A stretch of DNA of 64,000 bases from assembly GCF_902459465.1 (NCBI RefSeq), contig NC_047063.1, forward strand, positions 7,687,343 through 7,751,342, written 5' to 3'. The position numbers were made by a program, and so were the translations under genes. This document shows positions 43,648 to 54,825 of this stretch, one piece after another. The DNA comes from Asterias rubens (lineage: Eukaryota > Echinodermata > Asteroidea > Forcipulatida > Asteriidae). The notes beneath the pieces were generated by a model. That model made no database searches and had not been told where the DNA came from. It worked only from the letters and a program-made list of their open reading frames with translations. The first letter of the stretch is position 1; the number at the start of each line of letters is the position of its first letter.

Positions 43648-43651
43648 TTAA

Positions 43652-44734
43652 GATGTGACCGTCTTTAATAAGATCCCATCCCTACATCATGTCTACCTTC
43701 CTCTTCTGTATTATGAGCACATTCCTCTATCGCCTTATCGTCAAAGTTTCCTTCATGCCTGAGGGCCTGAGTGCTCTTACCACTTAAGACGATTCCACTG
43801 GTTGCATTTTATCAAAAATTTTACAAATGAAATATATAAATGCACTTAATTCACATATGGAGGGTATGACACTTTAGGTGATCGGGTACTTCTCCCAACA
43901 TTCACTGAGAGGGCTTTCTGATCTTGATAAGTCTAATACTGTATCTACGTCCCCCAAAACCCCCGTTCTATGATCCATCTGAAACCAGCGGCGTAAACAA
44001 CATCTTTGAGATTTTATCAACACTCATTCTAAAGGAGTTGTTTCAAAGTTCTTTAGCTTTGAGCCCTTAAAACACTAGTGATGACCGGTATATTCTAAGT
44101 CATGGCACAAGTTCTATGTCACTGTTTCCTCTAAAGTGCAATGCCCTGAGGGAAGCTATAGTATTGATATCATATACTGGACCATTCCACACATCTGAGA
44201 GGGGAGGTTTGGGCCCTACAGCTGTGGTTTGTGGAGGGTTTTGATTGAGGGGCTTATTTTTGTGACTCTTCGTGCACAAATTTAGCAAGATGTTACTGGT
44301 GCCCAATTTAAAAGAAAACATTCACACATTTTTAACGGATTTGTTTTCCTTAAAACAAGAAAATAATTCCTAACCCAACCACCACATTTGATTTCATTCA
44401 GGCAAATAATGGTGTTTTATTTGCCCAGATTATAATTAAATGAGTTTGGTGGGTGGAAATAGCTGCAGTGGCTGTTCACTTTGGTTTTATTTCAAATTAA
44501 TGCTACAATTTGACATTACGTAAGTGTTTGTGTAAACAATCCCCTTTCATATTTTTAAGATGGCGTTTCTACAAGGCACTATGATAAAATTCAATGCTTT
44601 ATGCCTATACAATATAATGACCGATTGAGGCAAAAGGGGGGCCTTTTTAAATAATTTCCAGGCCGATTGCAGATGTGCAAAACCTTGATCTATACTCACT
44701 CCCTTAGGGACTTTCCAACAATGTTCATGTAGAT
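43652..44734. other. Intronic or intergenic DNA, no gene recognised
   Basis: Nothing recognisable on either strand. Confidence 0.35.
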
Positions 44735-45290
44735 CATATAGATGTCCATGCTGCTATAGATGTTGATGTCTATATTTCCATGCTACATCTAGATTTGCGT
44801 ACTAATAGACTTCCGTGCTGTCTATAGATGTTCACGCTAAAAACATTTCCATGTTAAATCTACATTTTCTATCTAGATTTTCATGCTATGTTAGCTAAAC
44901 TCCCGTGCTATCTCTGATTTCCATAGTCTAGATTATCTATAGATAGGACCTATCTAGATTTCCTTTTGATCTCGATTTCAATGCTATCTGGATTTCCATT
45001 CTTTCTAGATTTCATGCTATCTAAATTTCCAATGAACCGATCTAGACAAATTCCGTGCTATATCTAGATGACCATGATCTACATTTTTTTAGCTATAATT
45101 ATGTCAATGGTTTGTTTCTTGTAGATTTCAATGCTATTACATCTCCATATGACCATGCTGTCTAGATTTCCATGCTATACATAGGTGACCATGCATCAGA
45201 TGTCCATGAGCCTATCTAGGTTTCCATAGATTACCAGTGCTTTGTAAATATGTTCCATGAGCCTATATGTTTTCCATGCTATATTATTTC
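44735..45290. repeat. Degenerate minisatellite of ~18-20 bp units
   Basis: Motifs of the form TCTAGATTTCCATGCTA recur throughout with substitutions and indels. Frequent CTAG and TCTAGA give it a distinct composition. An old, decayed array. Confidence 0.7.
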
Positions 45291-47059
45291 CATGGTGTCA
45301 AATATTGATACAGTAAACTATGAGAACAGTGTAAAACGGCATCGGAGGTAATATATTATATATCATTTTTATGCATTGATAAATAAATCAATATAGTACA
45401 TCACACAGAATGGACTTCTCTATCAGAGACCAGACTTTGTCTGAGCTGACAGCCGTTGTCATGCGCATTAATGTAACCTTAAAATTCAGCTGGATGAAGC
45501 GACTGAATAATTATTATGATAAGCTTAAAGCGGGAGTACAAGGTTGTGACACCATCGATATGGCTTTAAGCCCCAGCAATTCTGCATCACTTTACACGTC
45601 CATGTATACATAATAATGATTACTTATGTACATGTATAATGCCGTGTACCAATTTGACTGCGTCCCTAGATCGATACCATTAAAACTGTGGCAAAAACGT
45701 TTCATGCCCCGACGGTATAATCTGCAGTTTCATCAGCTACTTCAGCCGAGCGCTGTGATGTGGCGGGAATAAATGAACTATAAATACTGGCCCTGTGCTT
45801 GGAATGCCTTGGTGATCCCCAGGGTTCTATCTATGCAACAATACCGCAGGGACACATTGCAGGCGAGGCACAAACACCGGAAAGAAATAGATATGATGTA
45901 TAGAAATTGAGATTCATATTGTGTGTATAATATAAACCGTCTTTATGAATATCAAATCCAATCCATTTCATTCTGGCTGTTTATCTGAGAGTAAGTTATA
46001 TGGGTGAATGCCAAAATGCATGGTTATTAAACTTGTGCCTATTTGAATACATTAGAATACTCGCTTTAGGGTGTTTTACAATAGCACTTATACTTATCAT
46101 ATAAATCAGACGAGGGAGACCCGACTGTCTTACATTATGCGAAAGAGCTTTATCATATTGTGCTAGAATCTGGGTCATGTTCCGTGTCAACAAAAACAGC
46201 AGTGAATGATTCATTGCACTTAAAGTAACCAGACTATTTCTCGTTCAAGCCTCGGTTTGGTTTACATTGACTACAAGGGGGAGACAAATCCAAGATGGCG
46301 GCACCATACTTAAGGTATGCAGCGCCAATGTACACAATGTGCACATTGGATGATGGAGTTTAAATTTTATATTTGGACATGCTTGTTCATTTGCTGGTTA
46401 TTGTACGTCATAGCATCTATAACCAACACTGTACTGCATCTTGCTAAAAAGCCAATACTATCTGGAGTCGAAACCTCATCTTTAAGACCCCACTTCGCAT
46501 CTCTGTTTAGAGGGAAAATGCCACTGCACGTTTGAGTAAATGAAAAGAATGAAAACCCTTCACCATGAGGCACTCTTAGAATCAATACCCCTTAAAACAG
46601 TTCATCTCCTTGGATTACTACCGTGTCATTATCCCCCTTCGCTGTGACTATTGAATGGTCTGTAAGGGATACCGTACCTCGAGATGGCGTCCATAAATAA
46701 AATACGGCACTACTCTTTTGATATTATCTCAAATTTCCTTTTGTAATACAATTGTTATCTAAAAGATTATTGAATGTGGCATATGGCATAATTCTCCTCG
46801 CACCTCGGGTCATAGATCTAATAATAGCGCAGTTTCATTAAAAATTGAAAGAGTTCATTGGGGATCAAATTCGCAAGGAAAGTTGGGCATCAAATGAATA
46901 CGTAATCTGTGACGTATTATCTATTAAAGGTTTTAAGGATTAAAACACAATTTCTGGTTTGTTATTATAGAAACCACAAGAGAGAACGAAATTAACACCT
47001 AGGGTGTTAAAATAACACTAATGTAATTGACTTGGCAGTCATTAGAGTTATGCACAGTT
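45291..47059. other. Intronic or intergenic DNA, no gene recognised
   Basis: Frames at 45410-45613 and 46317-46535 lack recognisable domains. No repeat family identified. Confidence 0.35.
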
Positions 47060-47136
47060 TATGTATATTATGTTGGAATATCCCAAGTGAAAAAAACTGG
47101 TCTTTGACAATTACCAAAGGTGATCAGTGCCTTAAA
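47060..47136. mobile_element. TTAA element, family C, right-end fragment
   Basis: Reads AACTGGTCTTTGACAATTAC and AAAGGTGATCAGTGCCTTAA. Confidence 0.65.
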
Positions 47137-47689
47137 AAAGTGAGTTATAAGTTTAATTCTCTAAAGATCATGTTGTTAGTTCAACTTCTAAATTGAGGCG
47201 TATGGACGTGTTTTATTATCGTTCACGTCGCTTTGAAATAGGTTCATACCTTAATTCAGTATCCTTGCTCCTTTAATCCAACTGAACATTTACGAATTTA
47301 ACAATTTGCTTTGGTTTTAATTGGAGGAGACCTGACGCTTTCACTAAGAAATTCAGGTTTCCGGCGATGGAGACAGTTAACCGGTTCCAATTTGAGACTT
47401 GTCTCCGGGTAAATCGTACAGAAACAAAGCAGACAAAAGAGGGGATTTTTTTTTACTCTTAGACCAAACCACTTTCGATAATTGAAAACTGTGCCAAACG
47501 TTCATTCATTTCGATGCATCTGCTCGGATAGAAATCGTTGTTGTATCCCTTGCTTGGATTAAGCTTGTAGATCATTTGCTAATTCCGACTTTCGTCAAGG
47601 AAACAAAATCAACTGTAACACAAGTTCTTTTGAACTGAAGTTGTTAGACAGTGGCAGCGAACTAAAATACAAAACGGTTTTACTTGTGA

Positions 47690-48180
47690 ATGGAGAGGCC
47701 CCACCCCCTTTAAAGGATTTTTTTTAATGGAAAGCCCACCCCTAAACTGGAATTTATGTGAATGGAAGAGCCCCACCCATAAAAAGGAACTATTGTGAAT
47801 GGAAGAGCCCCACCCCAAACAGGAATTCAGACCCCACCCCTATAAAAGGAACTATCGTGAATGAGGAAGAGCCCCACCCCTAAACAGGTACTAAGGAAGA
47901 GCCCCACCCTAAAAGAGCCCCACCCCTATAACAGGAAATATGAATGGAAGAGCCCCACCCTTAAAAGGAACTACTGTGAATGGAAGAGCCCTACCCATAA
48001 AAACAACTAAGAGCCACACCCATAAAAAGAAACTTAGAGCCCATAAAAAGGAACTATTTTGAAGGAAAAAGCCCCACCCATAAAAAAACACCTAAGAGCC
48101 ACACCCATTAAAGGAACTTAAAGCCCACCCATAAAAAGGAACTATTTTGAATGGAAGAGCCCCACCCCTATAGAAAGGAA
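47690..48180. repeat. Minisatellite of ~35-bp units (GAAGAGCCCCACCC)
   Basis: GAATGGAAGAGCCCCACCC followed by a variant of (C/A)TAAAAAGGAACTATTGT recurs about 12-14 times with units of variable length. The frames on the minus strand are repeat-encoded. Confidence 0.85.
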
Positions 48181-50285
48181 CGAGGAAGAAGAGTTGATGT
48201 AAATAAAATACCTGCCTCGCTCTAGATAAACACAGTCATGTATTTAATATATAGTTGAATGCCAAGTTGTTATGTCTCGGTCCCTGAAGAACTTATTCGC
48301 AATCCATTTGGGACAAAATCCAAGACAATCATTTGCAGAGTTTGTTTGTATAACGGAATTAGATGCAGGTTTTGTTTTAAGGCTTGTTTACTTACAAGGA
48401 TTGATTTGTGGCATTGTCTCTCACATCATGATAGACGCAATCCTCCTAATTGAAATAATAAAATTGAATTATTGTGATAACAGACTCAATTCATTAATAA
48501 AGCATATGAACAGGTTGATTTTATAGAAAGTGGCCGACGGCGTTTTCCAATGAAAATTAATTAACATCTGTGTATACACAAATAAAAAAGGGTTGTGTAT
48601 TTGAAATCAATAATGTGCAACCATCACTGTTTTCAATGAAATACTGGTCTCTTACTGATTGTCAACACGCAAGTGAACTTTTATTTAAGTTTGGTAATTA
48701 ACACTTTAGGCCGTGCCATAGATAATTTGGCATACTTTCACTCACAGAACCTTAAAGGTATAAACATGATTGGCAAAGAGAAAAACATAATTGTTTTGTT
48801 TTATTATGAAAGTGAAAGCTTAATTACTGATTATGAATATCACACTAGAACCGTTTTTCCCTGTGAAATATTTTCCTCTGAAATGAAGCCATATTCGAGA
48901 AAAAAATTATCTAAAAAGTTGGTTTCTATATAATTAAAAAAAATTAAGGTCTGAGGGTCAATGGGTTTATGTAAATTGTACATGGTTGTTCACTATATAG
49001 TTTCTTTGACGCACACAACAGATCAAAAGATTAAGCCCAAACTTCCACCTTGTTCGTCCATTATAGTTGATCACAATTGAAAATTGTTTGCGACCAATCT
49101 TGTATACATTTCAAACTCATATTTTTGTTTCATGTCGTTGATAATTTTCAATCTTTTTATGCTCACATTCCTAACTGCATCATTTATAGGGCTGGAACAA
49201 AACTCTTCAAGCCACTCACAAGGATGAATAGTGCAGAATTATTCAGTGAATAATTTGTCTTATTCTTGAATCTACGTAAAAAATTTCAATGTTGGAGGGG
49301 CGAAGATGAAGATTATCTGACAGTAGACCTATTGAAAGCGGCGTATGGATGACACTTTATATGTGCGATGGGGAGATATTTTTTGTACATGGATTTGCCT
49401 GGGGACGATTTCACAAAGAGCTAAGATTGATGTGTGAAGCAAACTTAAAGGGAATGTATATACGTTTAGTAATTAACCTTAAAATTAATGGCAATGACAG
49501 CTTTTGGTCAGGCCTAATATCAGTTTTGATATTATAAAGCATTTTTACACACTTTCAAATTCGCACTAATGTGGTTATGCAGAAATTATTATATCGGTTT
49601 GTATGGCCACAATTTGAATCTAAGAAGCGTTACTGCCAGTAACGAGTTTCTCGGATTTTGTATATGGAATAATTCCGGCGATGTCTCAAAAACGCGGCCA
49701 CCTTTTGAGATGAAATTTCATTATGTTGGTTTTATTATTTATAAGGATTAAAACAATCGAAGGTTTCCGAAAAAACAAAGGCATGCTTTCGCTTTAACTG
49801 CCATGCATTGTGCGATGTCCAACTACAAGTCACTGTAACTACGACAACTGGTAAATCTTATTGCTTTTTTACCACGTGCGCCATTTTGTTTTTTGATTGC
49901 ATTTCCTTCATGGAATTAAGGAAAGGTTGTTCATTAAAATACATATACAATCTGATTTGAATTTAGTATGCCAATGGCTCTCTGGCTTGTGAATAAATAA
50001 TTTAATAACCTGCTGCTGAAACTTAAAACAGTGATCGTCAGTCTTGACACGAATGCGTTAACTACTCTATGTCCACGACTCGTTAATCATTACAAACGGC
50101 ACCATATGGTGCAATGTTACTGCTCAGCGGAGCAATAAAGGTTTGATTTAGGATCGTATGAAATCAATCGAAAACTGGGTATCAGATGGCATAAAAAAAC
50201 ATTGACTCTGAAGAAAAACTTAAGTGCACATCAACATAAATTGTTTGTATTAATTGTTTATGCGATACATTAGTGGGATATTATC
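48181..50285. other. Intronic or intergenic DNA, no gene recognised
   Basis: Several short frames (48272-48526, 48673-48933, 49349-49537) show no domain, splice pattern or codon evidence. Confidence 0.35.
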
Positions 50286-50651
50286 TAAAATCACTGGACA
50301 CGTTTGGTAACTGTCAAAGACATCATGTATTCTCACATAGGTGTATCTCAACATGCATTAAACAACAAATCGGTGGAAATTCGGGCTCAATTGGTCATCG
50401 AAGTTGCAAGAGGATAATGCAAGAAAAAACACCTTTGTTGCATTACTTTGTGTGCTTTCAGATGCATAATAAAACGGCTTTAGCTGAAGTCTTTTATTAT
50501 TTGAGTGCTGAGAAACTTCTTCTTTCTCAAACAATTAACAATTTATAGGTTAATTCAGAGGGAGCAGTTTCTCCATTGCTCGTTGCTATATAAGTAAGTT
50601 TTTATGCTAAAAATTATTTTTTTGAGTAATTACCAACGGTGTCTAGTACCT
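50286..50651. mobile_element. TTAA element, family C
   Basis: Starts AAAATCACTGGACACGTTTG and ends ACGGTGTCTAGTACC before TTAA (50652-50655). The left TTAA has been lost. Confidence 0.75.
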
Positions 50652-50655
50652 TTAA

Positions 50656-51689
50656 AGTTATAGGATCAGAGATTGGTAACTACTAATAAATTTATGGTAA
50701 ACATATAGTTAATAACTGTTTGTGGCGCAAATTATTTTGAGAAACGATCCCCTTCGAAGTAATGTATAATGTATAATATTTTGTTTAACCCAAAAACTTT
50801 AATTCTGATTTCTGATGGTTGTTGTTAATTCGCGTATGCGGCGGTCAAAGATGCGGTAACGTTGTATCACATTTTGCTTGGTTTCTCAGCAAGCAGAGAA
50901 ACTTTCACATGTGACTTATATCTTTTTTATAATTGTGTCTCCAAAACTCATACCTTTAAAAGCATCTAATTATGGATTTTACTGCGGCTGTCTGAGTATA
51001 CTTAATTCATAAAATATTATTATTTCAGCGTGCTTACACTCTTATCTGTCGCGTCAGTCTTCAATGTCTATAGTTTTTCTCCTGTCAATTTTGCCTCTTC
51101 ATAATTAGTCTGCGTTTCATGCTCAATTTCAACACTAATTGATTGTGTGCAGTTCTGCTCTATTGGTCCTACTGTTTCCGCTCAGATGGTCGTCAATCAT
51201 TTCTTTTTTGTTCTGCTCAACTGCCTGGTACAATATTGCTCTTGCTTTTTTGCTCAAAAATTTTAAACATTCTTCGTTTTAGCATGACAGCCTAGTCACT
51301 CAAACTTGTTTAAATACTTTCTGAAATAATGTTTTTTTTTTCTCATACTCTTTGGGCATAATTTCTGCTTGTGGCAGGTAATAGAAATTTCAGACAGATG
51401 CAGTTATATACAGACATATATGTTGACTCTGCAACATGCCTGAAGGGCAATCTTTGCGAACAATAGCAATGATGGAAAAAACAAGTTGGTTCTATTGTTT
51501 TGCCCCATATATACGTTTTGGTTCACACACGCAGAAGTTCTGCGAATTGCCAATTGCAGGCGACTTCAGAGAACAACACCCTTAGCCAAAGCGGCAGGGC
51601 TCGGTCCCCTTCTTTTAACACAATACAGCAGCAACTTGTTTTTAACATTGGTATTCCATAATGACAATATCAATACACTTTCTGAGCAG
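50656..51689. other. Intronic or intergenic DNA, no gene recognised
   Basis: The frame at 51486-51740 has no recognisable domain. Confidence 0.35.
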
Positions 51690-51915
51690 AATAATAATGT
51701 TGTGATCCATGCAGGCCAGTGGTGGGTATCATATTTATAGACCGTTTATAATCGCATGGTTCAGCAATTATACTATCACCACAATGACAAAACACCACAC
51801 TTTAAGAACAGAGTTATGTTGTTGTGACCCATGCGGGCCAGTGGGTATCGAATTTAGAACATTTCTGCCACATTATTAAATGCAATACCACATGGTTCAG
51901 CAATATACTGACACC
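51690..51915. repeat. Diverged tandem duplication of ~120 bp
   Basis: GTTGTGATCCATGCAGGCCA with CGCATGGTTCAGCAATTATACT is repeated as GTTGTGACCCATGCGGGCCA with CACATGGTTCAGCAATATACT. Confidence 0.65.
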
Positions 51916-52037
51916 CTAGTCTCTATCGATTGCCTTATCTAACAAGAAGGTCTTTTAACGAGTTGCCATGCATACAAAAGAGCAATTCCTGCATTCGTTG
52001 TGCTATGTCCGTTGGGCATTGGCTAATCAGATACTCG

Positions 52038-52128
52038 TATGAGTCAGCCATTTCGACCAATCAGAGCGAACGTAGCCTGACAGCAGATACAGAATCTTTG
52101 TCATGAGTCAGCCATTTCGACCAATCAG
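52038..52128. promoter_or_regulatory. Repeated AP-1-like plus CCAAT motifs
   Basis: ATGAGTCAGCCATTTCGACC followed by AATCAG occurs twice without mismatch (52038-52063 and 52103-52128), 65 bp apart. TGAGTCAGC resembles an AP-1/MARE site and GACCAATCAG a CCAAT box. An ATTGGCTAATCAG lies just upstream. It may be an enhancer or old promoter; no transcript start is evident. Confidence 0.35.
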
Positions 52129-52269
52129 TGCCACCGGAGCTGACAGCCGATCCATTCGGATTTTTCAATTTTACGACTTCATCTCAAAAAGTAAAACTGA
52201 TATTAATTATTACCACAGTCACGACGCAGGAAAAGCGTCTTAAACAATATTAAAAATCAATCTATACAA

Positions 52270-52640
52270 GGTAGACATTCACTGTTTGGGAATGTCCAAT
52301 ATACATTATCGAAAAAGCAACAATTGGTATTCGCTGTCCAAAATCCAATGTCAAAGTAACTTTAACTGTCATCTAAAACAATGCTGTTTTTGTTTGTGTG
52401 GTTTGTGTAATTACATGCTACATAATCAAGCTCGGCCAACGAACAGCGTCCACAGCTTGTCGCTGGACGAGCGAAGTGATGCCCACTGATGTACAAACAT
52501 GTGAATGTCCAATATCCAATATTAAACTCACTTTACTGTCATCTAAAACAATGATGTTTTGTTTGTGTGGTTTGTGAAAATGTTCATGTAATGCTACAGA
52601 ATCAAGCCAGGCCAGCGAACAGCGTCTATGCTTGTCGCAG
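52270..52640. repeat. Diverged tandem duplication of ~175 bp
   Basis: ACTGTCATCTAAAACAATG, TTTGTTTGTGTGGTTTGTG and GAACAGCGTC appear in the same order at about 52367-52450 and 52538-52630. Confidence 0.7.
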
Positions 52641-53614
52641 GCCTACCCAAATGTCCGTAAGACATCTGCTGCAAATGCGCGACGTAACGGATTTGATTCG
52701 CACTGACGTGACATCGATTTCTCCGAGTAGAACTCAAAAGGCACTTAGTTCTTGGGGCCTTTATAATGCACTGGTAAAACCCATAAAGCAGTGTAGGTTT
52801 GCCTTGCATTAGCAATGTTCGTACCAAAGCGACATTGTCGTACTTTATCTTGATTCAAAGACAGTACGAGGCTACCAGCCACAGCTTCACACACACGTGA
52901 AGACACCACACATTGAATTAAAACACAGTATGCAGATTGCTAGGTCATCATCAATGCTGTATTTACGTATTCAGAAATCAAGGTTCTTTGAGGCGAGTGT
53001 GCCAAATTTAACAACTTACACAATTATTTGCATAATGCGCATTGCGCATGCCTTTGAGGTTGGCTATTTTTGAGGAAATAATCAACACGGTCAATCGTGA
53101 ATTATTATTAGCATCGAGTGGCAACTTGGAACGTGACAAGTAAACTCAAGTACTGTTTATGGTTTTGTATTTCAGTATATTCGGTTTTCGTCTGCATGAT
53201 TTTAGTTGTGACACTTAATCAGTGGCTTGTGTTTCAAATTCTTCCTGTTGATATCACATTGAAAATACATTCTTGGTTGAAAAATACTGTGCACGGATTC
53301 CCTCAGAAAATACACCGTGCCGTACACTGTGTGTATATGCATATACTCAAGTACGAAAATGTACAAGTTGAACATATGATTAATAAATAAGTGAATAAAT
53401 AAATATATATAAATAATTAAAGAGCTCACTCCCACCCCCACCCCCCCCCCCCATTAAAAAAAAAGTAATGTCTGAGTGAGGTCACGTATGAAGGCGAGGG
53501 TTACACTTAGCTTTGGACCCAAATCAACTGTCACCAACAAAGATGTAGGTGTGGGTATCATCGACTCGGAGCTGGTATAGAGCAGAATCCACTACTAATT
53601 AATTCCAAATTGTT
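52641..53614. other. Intronic or intergenic DNA, no gene recognised
   Basis: A CACCCCC and C-run tract lies at about 53430-53451. The frame at 53118-53390 is hydrophobic at its N terminus but has no splice link to the following exons that I can justify. Confidence 0.35.
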
Positions 53615-53755
53615 TTATGAAGCAATTATTTATAAGTGTCTCAAGGCACAAGTGTCATGACCGGGATTCGACACAACATCCAACTGCTGACAACACCTGT
53701 GCGTCCGGTGAACTAGACCACTCGGTCATAGGTCATGACCCATGTTACCCGGATA
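53615..53755 (-). mobile_element. tRNA-derived SINE, reverse orientation
   Basis: On the minus strand, ATGACCGAGTGGTCTAGTTC (A-box) and GTGTCGAATCCCGGTCATGA (B-box, then the start of the SINE body CATGACACTTGTGCC). Confidence 0.7.
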
Positions 53756-53931
53756 TGGGTCAATTCCGACCCGGAAGTTTTAGAGTCTGATCTCAGTTAA
53801 GCAATCATGTTCCATTATTTTTCCAAATGTTTGATGTCAAACCATCTCCCGTCATAAACTTTGTATGTTCATTATTTGACACAAAATAAAATAATATTCT
53901 GATTCAACTTGCCTGTTTTTCTTTTCTGCAG

Positions 53932-54021
53932 GGTCTAAGTGCTGCTGGGGTCTGTGCTGTGGGCCTGGTCTGGCTCTTGGCGTTGTGGCTTGCATCTATT
54001 TCATCCTTATTCTACCTGCAG
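53932..54021 (+). CDS. Exon of a small two-helix membrane protein
   Basis: The exon lies between TTTTTCTTTTCTGCAG (ends 53931) and GTGAGT (54022), 90 nt, with phase 1 at both ends. It encodes SKCCWGLCCGPGLALGVV and continues with a strongly hydrophobic stretch ending ILILPA, which is the first membrane segment. A cysteine-rich stretch (CCWGLCC) lies just before the helix and could be palmitoylated. The phase-symmetric exon joins in frame to 54638. I do not recognise the family. Confidence 0.7.
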
Positions 54022-54637
54022 GTGAGTAAATGGAAATACTTTGTTTAAAATTCGTCAATTCTTTAATTTATTAATACTGAAAACCAAAAAAAAAACAGAC
54101 AAACTGCACCCCATCCAGGGGACTATTGTAGAAAACACAATTCATGCTGACATTTTAATATTTCTATTGTCTTAACCAAACCATCACTATAGTCAGCTCA
54201 TAATGTCACGATATCCTTATAAGTTGTACCATATCACACGTTCCATAGAGGGGGTGTCAACTAACAGGGATCAGTGGTTTGGTTGAGGGGCAGGACAAAA
54301 TTATGCCAGCATCCTCTTTGCCCATGTCAATTGTCAACAGAGATAAAACAAAGATTATAAAATTCATTGAAAGTGGGCAAACAAATAAGGTTCAATTAAC
54401 ACTGGCAATAGCAAAGACATCAAGACCGTTGACAAATAAAAAACCCTCCTAATAGAAAAACCCTGGAAGAAGCATTTGCGGCCAACGTACCACGTGGTAG
54501 CAGTGGGGGTGGGGGTGGAGTGCAACCAAGCAAGTCCCTCGTTTTAAGGGTTTTCACATCGATGAAGCATGTTGAGATAGAAAGTACATAATTTCCATGT
54601 AATCATGTTGTATTATTTTTCTCTTTTCCCCGTTCAG

Positions 54638-54825
54638 GACTGTTTCTGGCCATGGTAGGAGGCCCTAAGAGCACAGTACTCCTGTTGGCGGGACTTGGCT
54701 TTGTCTTCATTCCTTTTACTATTTTCTCAATCGGATGCTTCTGTTATCGTCGAAGGAAGAAAAGACGCCATGATGGTTACCAGACCCCATCGGCCAACTT
54801 TGTTCAACCTCCTTCGCATGTGTAG
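54638..54825 (+). CDS. Last exon of the small two-helix membrane protein
   Basis: The acceptor is TTCTCTTTTCCCCGTTCAG (ends 54637), in phase 1 with the donor at 54021. It encodes the rest of the hairpin: LFLAMVGGPKSTVLLLAGLG, a second hydrophobic segment with FIPFTIFSIGCFCY, then a basic stop-transfer cluster RRRKKRRHD and a short polar tail ending PPSHV at TAG (54823-54825). The C terminus is probably cytosolic by the positive-inside rule. If 39305-39380 is the first exon, the protein has 117 residues. Function unknown; a TMEM-type protein. Confidence 0.75.

Noticed and set aside
53118-53390. Upstream exon of the membrane protein gene (hydrophobic N-terminal frame)
   Set aside because: No phase-1 donor that joins it to 53932 is evident, and the intervening DNA holds a SINE. 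The frame has no other support.
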